A stretch of 58,825 nucleotides of DNA from Deltaproteobacteria bacterium (GTDB lineage Bacteria; Desulfobacterota; Desulfuromonadia; Desulfuromonadales; BM103). Each line of letters starts with the position of its first letter. Position 1 is the stretch's first letter. A program made the position numbers and the translations under genes. Shown here in pieces: positions 1 to 8,133 of the stretch. Location of the stretch: positions 1 through 58,825 of the forward strand of contig JAJRRB010000053.1 of NCBI GenBank assembly GCA_024279915.1. The letters are read 5' to 3'. The notes below the pieces were generated by a model. The model did not search any database, had not been told where the DNA came from, and was given only the letters and a program-made list of their open reading frames with translations.

Positions 1-87
1 AAGAGCGTCAGGATTTAAAAGGCTGACCAGTAGGACGAAGATCAGAAGAAGGGGTTGTCGGCAGATTTTTGTGAGACAGTTTTTCAT
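1..87 (-). CDS. N-terminal fragment of an exported or membrane protein
   Basis: An ATG at 87-85 opens a reading frame that runs off the left edge of the window. The 29 visible residues start MKNCLTKIC and continue with a leucine-rich hydrophobic stretch, which has the look of a signal peptide or first membrane segment. It lies 68 bases downstream of the Tam41-like gene on the same strand, so it probably belongs to the same operon. The Shine-Dalgarno is weak. The function cannot be told from this fragment. Confidence 0.5.
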   Translation of the reverse strand, partial: MKNCLTKICRQPLLLIFVLLVSLLNPDAL

Positions 88-155
88 AGGATACTGACAT
101 TTGATAAAGAAACATTTTTTCACGCAAAGGTGTTAACACTACCGACCGCTATCCT

Positions 156-1115
156 CTAGCGAAAAGCCCCGCGTCGGAACAAACGCCAAAAGATGATAAC
201 AAGGGCCAGAGGCGTAAAGCGTCTCAAAGCTGGGCTGACCTCGACACGAGCTCCGGAATGTCGCTCTATCTTCCAGAGGATGTAATCCACCCCACCTTTA
301 AAGGTAAAGAGCCCCTTCAGAAGGCGCAGGACGGAGAGGACCTTCCCTTGCAGAGTCCTTATGCGCCAGCCTGTGCTGCTTTTACGACGAGCCTGCGTGG
401 AGATCTGCACGCGATAGCTTGGGCCGGTTACACCTGCCTCGGCAGACACAGTAAAAGACATGTCAGCTAAGGCTGCGTCAGTTAACTTCTGATAGTATTC
501 GGGGTCGGCATCAAAGAGACGTGCTGCTTTGTCGGGTTGCTCTGTACGCAGCTCTGCACGATAACTGAGTGAAAGACCTTTGGCCCACAAATCACGAGCG
601 GTAAATGGTGATTCCAACTGAGGCAGTGTCCTGGTGATGAAGGTCATCACTGCGCAAGCCAAAGCCTCCTGGACCTGGTGGGTGACCAGCTGATCTTGTG
701 CATAGATGACGCCACACTTTTGAGAAAACCTTCCCCAGAGGTAAGAATGAAACCAATGCTCTGTCCCATTACGAAAGTCAGCGAGGGTGAGAACCGCGTA
801 CTTGGCTCGCAACACGTGCCCCTCAAAGGGGACTTCTAAATAGAAAACATTGGGTGGTAAGAGCTGATTGAAAAAGGCAAGAGTTCGCGTTTTGAAGGCT
901 GAACGGTAGTCATCAACCAAGAGATAAAAATCAGCGAGGCCCTCATGAACGTTGCCGGTTCGCAGGCAGGAGCCATAAAACAACACCGCACGAACAGAAT
1001 CACCATGACACGCACGGGCGGCTTCGACCAGAGCGCTGATGTCAGGCGACAGGTCTTGCCCTGGCTGCACCTGAAGCAGGTTTAAAAGCTTGTCTCTGTG
1101 GACATCTTCATTCAT
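156..1115 (-). CDS. Tam41-like nucleotidyltransferase (CDP-lipid synthase candidate)
   Basis: A 319-residue protein with the layout of Tam41/Mmp37, the mitochondrial-type CDP-diacylglycerol synthase that is unrelated to CdsA. An early FYGSCLR motif and a following ADFYLLVDD strand match the nucleotidyltransferase GS...D-x-D core (about residues 45-70). The block PNVFYLEV, then KYAVLTLADF, then YLWGRFSQK (about residues 88-135) matches the KYGV...Y-x-AGR-x-x-K signature of the family. There are no clear transmembrane segments, so it is probably a peripheral cytoplasmic enzyme using CTP and a phosphorylated lipid. It is the last complete gene of an operon with a lipid kinase and a CDP-alcohol phosphatidyltransferase, which fits making the CDP-lipid between them. 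Whether the lipid is phosphatidate or ceramide-1-phosphate is inference; the nearby ceramide genes favour the latter. It starts at ATG 1115 with only a weak ribosome site. Confidence 0.7.
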   Translation of the reverse strand: MNEDVHRDKLLNLLQVQPGQDLSPDISALVEAARACHGDSVRAVLFYGSCLRTGNVHEGLADFYLLVDDYRSAFKTRTLAFFNQLLPPNVFYLEVPFEGHVLRAKYAVLTLADFRNGTEHWFHSYLWGRFSQKCGVIYAQDQLVTHQVQEALACAVMTFITRTLPQLESPFTARDLWAKGLSLSYRAELRTEQPDKAARLFDADPEYYQKLTDAALADMSFTVSAEAGVTGPSYRVQISTQARRKSSTGWRIRTLQGKVLSVLRLLKGLFTFKGGVDYILWKIERHSGARVEVSPALRRFTPLALVIIFWRLFRRGAFR

Positions 1116-1134
1116 TGACCGTAGATACTCACCA

Positions 1135-2190
1135 TCAGCTTGGGCATAGGAACATGACGGGGTCAGTCGCCCTTATTGTAACAGTTTCCTGCTCTGCACT
1201 ATACAGCTCCCCATCAAGCGTAAAATCGCCATCCATTTCCAGTTGCACTTCGTGAACGTTATGACTGAAATAGCCGTTTTCCGGTGCCGCGTAGCGATTT
1301 TTTCGACCTCGAGCCAGAGAAGGCAGAGCCCGCAGCAGGCGTTTAGGCTCAGCACCGACAGCGGTATAGTGCAAGGGTCCGTCCTCTGTTCCCCAGTAAG
1401 GACGCATGCCGAGGAACAGTCGATCTAGAGTACTGACGAGAACAAAGAGATTCTTTCTCTCCTGCGGTGGTTGACCATTGAGGCTGGTCTTGGTCAACAG
1501 AGGCGGAACCTTGCGTTGATCCTTGCGTTGATCCTTGCATAGAATGGCCAGCATCATGCGAAGCAAAGTCAGGCCTGGCATCAGCTCGCCACGCCATCCC
1601 ATAGGGTTGACCCCACTGTGAAAAAGTTTGATGCCCCGACAGATAGCTCCAGCGCCAAAGAACATACCGAAAAGAGCAGATTGTTTAGAAGATTGCTGAA
1701 CCTGTAGAATCGGGCGTGGCAGCACAGCCAGACTCTTGTCTGTAGCTTTTGCCCAGCGCAAGATTCGTGATAGAGCAGATGTTGCAGAGCCTGGAACACC
1801 AACGTCCCGGGGAAGCATACTGGTGGTGCCAGCACATAGCAGAGCGAGCATTGGGGGCTTGGTAAAGATTTCACCGCGCCCAATGGCGGTTAACGTTGCA
1901 TGTGCAGTCCCATCTCCACCATTGATAACGACCAGTTCGACTCCGCTTCTGGCAAAATCCACCAAGGCTTCATTCATTCCTGCCGGAGTAAACTCTTCAC
2001 GGTGCAAAACGTCTGGCCACAGGGTTAAAATACTGCGAATCTCACTGAGGCCTTTTTTATTGCCACCTCTGCGCGGGTTGGTCAGCACCCCCACTTGCAA
2101 ACGCCTGCCATCCTCAAAGCTACACAGGCTATTCTCATAACCATTCAGGCCATTCTTATAGCAAGGCGGGGCAGATTCTGGTTTTTGCAC
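1135..2190 (-). CDS. Diacylglycerol-kinase-family lipid kinase (ceramide kinase candidate)
   Basis: A protein of about 351 residues with the DAGK catalytic domain. VGVLTNPRRGG begins the fold, and the nucleotide loop VVINGGDGT is followed by the substrate-side motif LLCAGTTSMLPRDVG. Family members phosphorylate diacylglycerol, sphingoid bases or, in Caulobacter (CpgB), ceramide. The neighbouring ceramide genes make ceramide kinase the best guess, but sequence alone does not fix the substrate. The start is uncertain. The frame stays open to 2334, but that would overlap the upstream gene by 137 bases, so a GTG at 2190 or TTG at 2220 just at the upstream stop is more likely; a GGAGAGG lies about 14 bases before the GTG. 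A 12-base tandem duplication gives a KDQRKDQRK stretch in the middle of the protein. Confidence 0.65.
   Translation of the reverse strand: MQKPESAPPCYKNGLNGYENSLCSFEDGRRLQVGVLTNPRRGGNKKGLSEIRSILTLWPDVLHREEFTPAGMNEALVDFARSGVELVVINGGDGTAHATLTAIGRGEIFTKPPMLALLCAGTTSMLPRDVGVPGSATSALSRILRWAKATDKSLAVLPRPILQVQQSSKQSALFGMFFGAGAICRGIKLFHSGVNPMGWRGELMPGLTLLRMMLAILCKDQRKDQRKVPPLLTKTSLNGQPPQERKNLFVLVSTLDRLFLGMRPYWGTEDGPLHYTAVGAEPKRLLRALPSLARGRKNRYAAPENGYFSHNVHEVQLEMDGDFTLDGELYSAEQETVTIRATDPVMFLCPS
1509..1538. repeat. 12-base tandem duplication within the lipid kinase gene
   Basis: The unit CCTTGCGTTGAT occurs twice head to tail, followed by half a third copy. It keeps the reading frame and repeats the residues KDQR in the kinase. 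It looks like a recent slippage or duplication event in a surface loop. Confidence 0.8.
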
Positions 2191-2197
2191 AGGGCCG

Positions 2198-3421
2198 CTA
2201 ATTTCCCTCTCCAGTATCAATGTCCGGTTTTTGACAAAACCATCTCTGATATACGGACAGCTGATCATTTGCAGGGTCAACATCCAGGAACCATGAACGC
2301 AAAGGGCCTGATTGTTTCTTAAACTGGAAACCACTTGCCAGGCGGTGGGTCAGGAACAAACTTGAAACAACTGTCCACATGCAGACTGCGAACAGGCCGA
2401 GGTCGGGACGTCCAAAGAGAAGACCGAGGGTGAAAAGGATCAGGTTGGGGTTGCGGCGCCCGGTGATCAGCCTGAAACAAGAGTCGATTGGTTGCCAGCA
2501 AAATATTCCAGAAGATTCGAGGTAGCGTATAAAAATTCCCTCACATACCCTACCGACAATATAGCCGACCACCGTTAACCAGAGGATCCATGACATTGAA
2601 ATGCCTGCGATCGTCGTATGCATTGTGTACAGGCTCAGACCCCAGGCAATATACCAAAGTGGCGGGAAGATCAGGTCAATACCATGATCAAAAATATTGC
2701 CGAAGGGACTGTAATTAATCGTGACTCTTGCCAGCTTGCCATCGACCGTGTCCAGAAAAGTCATTAACCAGGCAGAAACCAGTCCCCAGGCGTAAGCACC
2801 CACGTAGAACTGGTAGAGAGCCATAATCGACAAAACCAGACTCAAGCTCGTAACATGGTTCGGTACGATGCCGTTTCGAGCACATACACCGGTAACCCAT
2901 TGCGCTGGTACTGGCCAGAGCCATTTTGTAACCAGGTCAGTGACCCCTTTATAAGAGCCTGCGAAAAGACGTTTTTCCAAGCTCCGACGCTTTTCTTCAG
3001 TAATCGGCAGCAGGTATGGTGGGTCAATTTTACGTAATTTTTTTAGATAAACAGGAACCAGTGTTTCAGCAGACTCTCGACGTAAGCCTTCTGGGTAGTC
3101 GCCCGGGCTGTCATCACTGAGGAGGGACTCAATTGCATCGGCCATGTCGCCAGTGACATGGGCGGCGACTGGTTGTGGATCTTGAGCTGAGCTGGTTTCC
3201 AAAATGATACCAACCGTTTCAAGCATGTTGACGATAATGCGTTGATCGTAGAGGAAGTCGCTACGAAGAAGCAGAACGGTGTCTTCTTCAGCAACCGGCT
3301 GGGAGCTCTCTTGAATAGTGGAGATTCCCGCTTTATCGAGCATACGTTCAAGCCGCTCGCGGGAGGACAAACCCCATAATTGGACCTGGCTTTCTTGAAG
3401 GATTCTGGCGTATATTGCCAT
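2198..3421 (-). CDS. CDP-alcohol phosphatidyltransferase with degenerate N-terminal domain
   Basis: A 407-residue, two-part protein. The C-terminal half is a polytopic CDP-alcohol phosphatidyltransferase with the complete metal-binding signature DG-x2-AR-x8-G-x3-D-x3-D (about residues 224-246), which joins a CDP-activated lipid or alcohol to an alcohol or phosphate acceptor in the membrane. The first 125 residues (with VLLLRSDFLYD) resemble the nucleotidyltransferase half of bifunctional inositol-phosphate cytidylyltransferase/DIPP synthases. The usual nucleotide-binding G-rich start is absent, so this half is probably inactive. The linker YLKKLRKIDPPYLLP is typical of this subfamily. It is the first gene of the operon with the lipid kinase and the Tam41-like protein, and is divergent from a metallophosphoesterase. 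The likely role is the final step making a phosphodiester lipid; the acceptor is unknown. Confidence 0.75.
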   Translation of the reverse strand: MAIYARILQESQVQLWGLSSRERLERMLDKAGISTIQESSQPVAEEDTVLLLRSDFLYDQRIIVNMLETVGIILETSSAQDPQPVAAHVTGDMADAIESLLSDDSPGDYPEGLRRESAETLVPVYLKKLRKIDPPYLLPITEEKRRSLEKRLFAGSYKGVTDLVTKWLWPVPAQWVTGVCARNGIVPNHVTSLSLVLSIMALYQFYVGAYAWGLVSAWLMTFLDTVDGKLARVTINYSPFGNIFDHGIDLIFPPLWYIAWGLSLYTMHTTIAGISMSWILWLTVVGYIVGRVCEGIFIRYLESSGIFCWQPIDSCFRLITGRRNPNLILFTLGLLFGRPDLGLFAVCMWTVVSSLFLTHRLASGFQFKKQSGPLRSWFLDVDPANDQLSVYQRWFCQKPDIDTGEGN

Positions 3422-3487
3422 AGTTGTTAGCTCTTAGTTAAGGGTTTACATGAGGTTCATTGGCTTTGATTTTCATCCATACGATGA

Positions 3488-4510
3488 TTGCCTACAAAAG
3501 AATCATCGGTGGAAAAAACAAGGTCGTTACTATATACTCCCCGCATGGTGGATGTAAAGACAGAGGGTGAGGTAGAGACAAAGATAGAAACAGAGCCTTG
3601 CAGCTTTTCTCTGGCACATCTTGCCGACCTTCATCTGACTTCGTTAGATAGCATAAAGATCCCTCAATTATTCAACAAGCGCATACTGGGTTACTGCTCA
3701 TGGCGGCGCAAACGACGGATTGTTCATCGTCGTGAGATTATCGACTCTTTAGTTGAAGATTTACGCGTCACCTGCCCGGACCATATTACTGTTACCGGGG
3801 ACCTGACACATCTCGGTCTGCCTATGGAGTATGCGGAGGTTGCAAAATGGCTACCATCCCTCGGCGCTCCGAATCAGGTGACAATAATTCCCGGCAACCA
3901 TGACGCCTATGCAGGAAAAAGCTGGTTCAAGTCTTGCGCCATGTGGGCCCCCTACCTTGAGTCCGACATCGTTTTGGACACCCACAGAACAGCAGACTTT
4001 TTCCCCAGCTTGCGAATCCGAGGCCAGGTTGCTCTTATTGGCCTCAGCTCAGCCCGCCCCAGTCCACCTCTCTTTGCAACAGGTGCCCTTGGCCAGAAAC
4101 AGCTTGCAGCGTTGGACACTCTTTTAGAGACGACCGGCGATAAAGGTCTTTTGCGCATTGTTCTGATTCACCACCCACCTCTTCCAGGAATCGTCAACTG
4201 GCGCAAGTGTCTTACTGACAGCAAACCGTTTGCTGCTGTCATCGCTAAACGTGGTGCAGAGCTGGTGCTGCACGGTCATGCACACACTCCTTCTATTGCA
4301 GAGCTACAGACTCCTTCTGGCATGATCCCAGTCGTTGGGGCACCATCCGCGTCTGAATTGAACCAGCAGGCTGGACGTTCCGCCAAATACAATATTTACA
4401 GGTTGAGTAAAACTGGCAAGGCTTGGCAGCTGACGATGTCGATCAGGGGCTATTCAGAGGAACAGGGATGCTTCATTTCTGAATCAGAAAGAAGCCTTAA
4501 GTTGCCGTAG
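3488..4510 (+). CDS. Calcineurin-like metallophosphoesterase
   Basis: A protein of 320-340 residues with all metal-ligand motifs of the calcineurin-like phosphoesterases in order: LADLHL (D-x-H), TGDLTHLG (GD), PGNHDAY (GNHD), IHHPPLP and LHGHAHTPS (GH-x-H). The enzyme hydrolyses phosphomonoesters or phosphodiesters at a two-metal centre. No signal peptide is visible, so it is probably cytoplasmic. It is transcribed away from the CDP-alcohol phosphatidyltransferase, and could act on a phospholipid head-group or a nucleotide-linked intermediate, but its substrate is not shown. The start is uncertain: TTG at 3488 or ATG at 3545, neither with a strong ribosome site. Confidence 0.75.
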   Translation: MPTKESSVEKTRSLLYTPRMVDVKTEGEVETKIETEPCSFSLAHLADLHLTSLDSIKIPQLFNKRILGYCSWRRKRRIVHRREIIDSLVEDLRVTCPDHITVTGDLTHLGLPMEYAEVAKWLPSLGAPNQVTIIPGNHDAYAGKSWFKSCAMWAPYLESDIVLDTHRTADFFPSLRIRGQVALIGLSSARPSPPLFATGALGQKQLAALDTLLETTGDKGLLRIVLIHHPPLPGIVNWRKCLTDSKPFAAVIAKRGAELVLHGHAHTPSIAELQTPSGMIPVVGAPSASELNQQAGRSAKYNIYRLSKTGKAWQLTMSIRGYSEEQGCFISESERSLKLP

Positions 4511-4538
4511 ATATTTTAAGTCAAGCGGTTGGTAAGCT

Positions 4539-5606
4539 TTAGGGAACACGTAACAACAGCCACAGCGTCATCAAGACAATGATGGTGAGGGGCAGCAAAG
4601 TCGTAAATGCGGGGTGGAGGCCGAGAATCAACCCTGTGTAGCCGAGGGCCTGATCAAAATAGAAGTAAGATATCCCGATAATCGTCCCGAGAGTAAGCCG
4701 CCGTCCGGAACTGGCCTCGCGCGCTTTGCCGAACACGCAAGGCAGAGAGAAAAAAATCATCGCTCCCACCTTGAACGGCAGAGTCAGCTTTTGCCACAAA
4801 GAAAGGACGTACTGATCTGTGTCCTGCCCCCTCTTCTGCAGGATCTGGATATAGTGATACAGGGCAGTGATGGACAGCATGTCCGGTGTGACACTCAGGA
4901 CATCCACCTGTTTATTCTTGAGAAAAACATCCAGTGTCAGAGTGGGGAAATCCCGATCAATAATAGCCGAGTCTGCAAAAGTGATTTGCCGTACATCTCT
5001 GCAGACCCAGCTTCCATCAGAAGCAACTTCTGCATTGCGAGCGGTCACATAACTGGATGGCTTGCCTTCTTCATCGAATTCATAAACACTGAGGTCACCA
5101 AGCCCTTCACCGGGAGTTGAATAGCGCACGTTGATGAAACGGCCGTTGTCCCGGGTCCAGAACCCCCCTTCCGGGAGCAGGGTTCCTGAATCGGCAAGAG
5201 CAAGCTCACGATTGAGCCTGGCTTGCTGCTCCAGCTGCGGGACAACAAACTGGGCGAGGAACAGGACTCCCAGCATCAACACAACCCCAGCGCCGAGGAT
5301 CACCCTGGCGATACGAAACACGGAAACACCACAGGCTCTCATGGCGAGTAGTTCATCGCCGTTAGCCAGAGTCCCAAGGGCTACGATACTGCCCAGCAAG
5401 GAACTTACAGCGGCCAGATTTAGAATTCGGCCAGGCGTGGTGTACGCAATATACTTGAATGCATCGACAATCTGATAGCGACCCTCACCAATGTCATCAA
5501 GTTGACCGACCAGTTCCAGGATAGAGAACAAGGCTGTCATGATCAGGAAGACCAACAGCCAGCCCCACACCAACCGGGTTCCTATGTAACGGAATAATGT
5601 TTTCAT
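4539..5606 (-). CDS. lptG: LPS export ABC transporter permease LptG
   Basis: About 355 residues of the LptF/LptG (YjgP/YjgQ) family: an N-terminal group of membrane helices (MKTLFRYIGTRLVWGW onward), then the conserved cytoplasmic-face segment LANGDELLAMRACGVSVFRIA that contacts LptB. A periplasmic beta-jellyroll follows (about residues 125-260), and there are three C-terminal helices. With LptF, LptB and LptC it extracts lipopolysaccharide from the inner membrane. It lies directly downstream of lptF. The frame is open to 5657, but ATG 5606 preceded by AGGA fits the family's N-terminus better. Confidence 0.9.
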   Translation of the reverse strand: MKTLFRYIGTRLVWGWLLVFLIMTALFSILELVGQLDDIGEGRYQIVDAFKYIAYTTPGRILNLAAVSSLLGSIVALGTLANGDELLAMRACGVSVFRIARVILGAGVVLMLGVLFLAQFVVPQLEQQARLNRELALADSGTLLPEGGFWTRDNGRFINVRYSTPGEGLGDLSVYEFDEEGKPSSYVTARNAEVASDGSWVCRDVRQITFADSAIIDRDFPTLTLDVFLKNKQVDVLSVTPDMLSITALYHYIQILQKRGQDTDQYVLSLWQKLTLPFKVGAMIFFSLPCVFGKAREASSGRRLTLGTIIGISYFYFDQALGYTGLILGLHPAFTTLLPLTIIVLMTLWLLLRVP

Positions 5607-5657
5607 AATTCCTGTCATCCAGAGCTTCCGGATGGACACCAGCAACCAGTCAGGCAA

Positions 5658-6713
5658 TCAATGAACGGGACGCCTGAGCATGATGATCAAGAAAAGAGCC
5701 AACAGGATATGTGGCCACCAGATCCCTGGGAAAGAGCCGACCACCTCCTGTTCCACCCAGGTCTTCGCCACAACCGTCAAATTGTAATAAACGGCAAAGA
5801 CAACGACAGCCAGGAAAGTCTTCGAATATTGACCTTGACGCGGAGCCGTTCGACACAAAGGAACGGCAAGCAATCCTAGCAGGATGGATGAGAGGCCAGT
5901 GGAAAGTCGCCATTGGAATTCAGCTTTATCCTCCGGGGATGACGAGGCTGCCAGACTCATTGTCGAAGCGGCTTTACGTCGATAACCGATGGAAGTGATT
6001 TCCTTGGGCACGAGTGGTAACAGGAAGCTTTGAAACCGAAAGAACGTTGTCTTGCTACCGTCCTTCGCGACCTCATAATGATAACCATCTCTTAGGATAA
6101 TGACTTTCTTGGCGGTTTCGGGGTCAACTTCCAGCCAGGCCTGACTGGCACGGGTTATCTTCCGTTTGGTACCGGTATACTGCTGAATAAATACACCTTC
6201 AGCACGTTCCTGATTGTCATCTATACCCTCCAGGAACACCACCAGGTTGTTTTCGCCAACTTCGTGAAAACGCCCTGGTTTCAAACGTGAAAAATCAAAG
6301 TTTGCTTCAGCGTTCGCTTTCAACCAATAACTTTTTTCGTAAGCCCAGGGACGCACATACAGGGAGAGCCCGGCAACCAGAACAGCGACCAGCAAAGAGA
6401 CTTTAAAAGCAGCGGAAAGCAGGCTCCGCTCTCCAAGACCACAGGCCTCCATGGCGATGACTTCCGAATCAGCATGCATCCTTCCCAGAACCGTTATGAT
6501 CGAGAAAAAAAGCGTTATGGGGATCAGTACTTCGAGGGCGATTAAGATTTTGAGGGAGACAAGGGCCAGAACGGTGGTTCCCGTCATCAACCCATCTGCA
6601 GCATCAGGAAGATACCGAGTGGTAGAATAACCAGCAAAGATGATGACCAGGATTCCACAGATGGTCGTCAGTGGAGTCAGTATCTCGCGGTTCAGGTAAC
6701 GATTGATAAGCAA
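5658..6713 (-). CDS. lptF: LPS export ABC transporter permease LptF
   Basis: A 351-residue membrane protein of the LptF/LptG family, with an N-terminal helix bundle, the segment GRMHADSEVIAMEACGLG that couples to the LptB ATPase, a periplasmic jellyroll region (about residues 120-255) and C-terminal helices. It forms the permease heterodimer with LptG, which follows at once. The cytidylyltransferase gene ends 22 bases upstream, so the three genes look co-transcribed. Its placement beside ceramide genes rather than lptB/lptC/kdsD is notable. Confidence 0.9.
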   Translation of the reverse strand: MLINRYLNREILTPLTTICGILVIIFAGYSTTRYLPDAADGLMTGTTVLALVSLKILIALEVLIPITLFFSIITVLGRMHADSEVIAMEACGLGERSLLSAAFKVSLLVAVLVAGLSLYVRPWAYEKSYWLKANAEANFDFSRLKPGRFHEVGENNLVVFLEGIDDNQERAEGVFIQQYTGTKRKITRASQAWLEVDPETAKKVIILRDGYHYEVAKDGSKTTFFRFQSFLLPLVPKEITSIGYRRKAASTMSLAASSSPEDKAEFQWRLSTGLSSILLGLLAVPLCRTAPRQGQYSKTFLAVVVFAVYYNLTVVAKTWVEQEVVGSFPGIWWPHILLALFLIIMLRRPVH

Positions 6714-6734
6714 GTTAAATCCAGTTAAGGGTTT

Positions 6735-7178
6735 TTATCTTACTAAAGTCTCTGCATCATATATGGTCTGAAGTGTTGATTTCAATGATGTTGAAGAAAC
6801 ATGATTTGTATATTCGAAATACACTACCTTCACGTCATATCCAGCTAACTCAGATTCTACTTGAGTAAAGAGCTCTGAGCCCTTCCAGTCGCTACCAACA
6901 AACATAACGTCAAAATTAATTTCATGGTACGAAGCAATTTTATCTCTATGTTTCTGTGGCACAACCTCATCAACACATTTAAGCGCAGAAACAATTTCGA
7001 TTCTTTCATCAAACGGGATGATCGGCTTTTTGCCTTTATAGGTCTCCACCAACTCGTCGGTGCTGACTCCCACAATAAGCCGGTCACAGCCATTTTTTGC
7101 CTTTTGCAATAATCTGAGGTGTCCGATATGGAACAGATCAAACACCCCGGTTGTATAGCCAACAATCTCTTTTTTCAT
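6735..7178 (-). CDS. Glycerol-3-phosphate cytidylyltransferase-like nucleotidyltransferase
   Basis: A 147-residue single-domain nucleotidyltransferase of the TagD/RfaE-C type. The GVFDLFHIGHLRLL segment carries the HxGH motif, a lysine follows in YKGKKPIIPF-x-ER, and the family's second motif appears as SSTSLK (about residue 130). Members transfer CMP (TagD) or AMP (HldE) to a sugar- or polyol-phosphate. The VGSDWKG and Y-x-x-HVSSTSLK pattern is closest to the TagD/GCT group, so CDP-glycerol or a similar CDP-polyol is the likely product. It sits upstream of lptF in a ceramide locus and could supply an activated head-group, or serve the glycan genes. The substrate is inferred only. Confidence 0.7.
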   Translation of the reverse strand: MKKEIVGYTTGVFDLFHIGHLRLLQKAKNGCDRLIVGVSTDELVETYKGKKPIIPFDERIEIVSALKCVDEVVPQKHRDKIASYHEINFDVMFVGSDWKGSELFTQVESELAGYDVKVVYFEYTNHVSSTSLKSTLQTIYDAETLVR

Positions 7179-7315
7179 CTCAACAGCTCTCTTCTTTCAG
7201 CCAAAATTTTTTTTAAATCGAACCCTGACGAGAAGCTCAGGGAGGTTGGGCTGTTATAAATCACCACAAGGGGTGAATGCAAGCACAGCGGATGAGTGTC
7301 CCTCAGAGGAGACTC

Positions 7316-8131
7316 CTAGCGAGGGCCTTCCTGGTTTCTTTTTGCCAGGATTTCTTCAACCAGGAGCCAATCATCGACTTTGTCGACGTCAACCGCTGCT
7401 TCCGCAAAAGGCATCTCGACAACTCCTACCTTAAGATTCATCCTGTTTGACAATTGAGTCAGAGCGTACTCCAGGGTCAGTTGCCCAAGGAGGTAGCGCA
7501 ACACGGCCGACCAGCCCAGGACCTTCACGACCCGCAATGGCTTCTTGCGCTCACTCTCCACCTGGCACCAGAAGTCAGCGGCACGGCGAGCCTGCGGGGT
7601 CAGAAATGCAAAGAGATTGCAGCCACAGTAGCCACCATCTTTTAGTTTTGTGACCGTTCGCAAGGTGTTGGGGAAAGCGGGTGAAATCAAATCGTAGCTG
7701 GCCACCCCGGCCAGAACATCGCAGCCGCTTTTGCGCGCTTCAGCACAAAAATGATCGACCATCTCAGAACTCAGCAATGCATGGTCCGCAGTGGTCAGTA
7801 AAACCGGCACATCTTCCGGCAAAGATTGCAGGACAGTAAAGGCGCTAGAACTTGGCGTGGCTTTTGGAGCAACCCACTGGACCTTGCCTGAGTTGACCAG
7901 GTCATTGAGCTCGGCATTCTGTTCGACGGATTTTCTTGCTGGCCCACAGAGGATACGGTTAGCCACCTCACGAGCCTCTGCCAACGCGTCAAGTACACGC
8001 AAGACCATCGGCCTGCCAGCAACCGGCGTCAACGCTTTGCAACTCACTCCCGCAGCCTGCGCCACAGGATCGTTCAATTCACGGTCGCCAGCAAGGATGA
8101 CTACGGCAAACGGCTGGCCTGGCAATTTCAT
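7316..8131 (-). CDS. NTP transferase (MobA-like nucleotidyltransferase)
   Basis: A 271-residue protein with a MobA/GlmU-like Rossmann nucleotidyltransferase fold: N-terminal AVVILAGDRELND (a variant of the LAGG-x-G start), KALTPVAGRPMVLRVLDAL, LLTTADHALLS (the acidic metal site) and DVDKVDDW near the end. It probably makes a nucleotide-activated compound; the substrate is unknown. The gene starts at ATG 8131, only two bases after the upstream stop and preceded by AAGGAG, so it is translationally coupled to the ceramide-synthase candidate. The frame stays open to 8395 but that part only shadows the upstream gene. This tight pairing suggests a role in the ceramide pathway or its head-group. Confidence 0.65.
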   Translation of the reverse strand: MKLPGQPFAVVILAGDRELNDPVAQAAGVSCKALTPVAGRPMVLRVLDALAEAREVANRILCGPARKSVEQNAELNDLVNSGKVQWVAPKATPSSSAFTVLQSLPEDVPVLLTTADHALLSSEMVDHFCAEARKSGCDVLAGVASYDLISPAFPNTLRTVTKLKDGGYCGCNLFAFLTPQARRAADFWCQVESERKKPLRVVKVLGWSAVLRYLLGQLTLEYALTQLSNRMNLKVGVVEMPFAEAAVDVDKVDDWLLVEEILAKRNQEGPR

Positions 8132-8133
8132 TT

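Noticed and set aside
2191-2334. A long overlap of the lipid kinase gene with the CDP-alcohol transferase
   Set aside because: The extra 48 residues lack family similarity and coincide with another coding sequence.
7222-7241. Hairpin CCCTGA...TCAGGG as a terminator after the NTP transferase gene
   Set aside because: The short stem is not followed by a T-run in either direction, so termination is uncertain.
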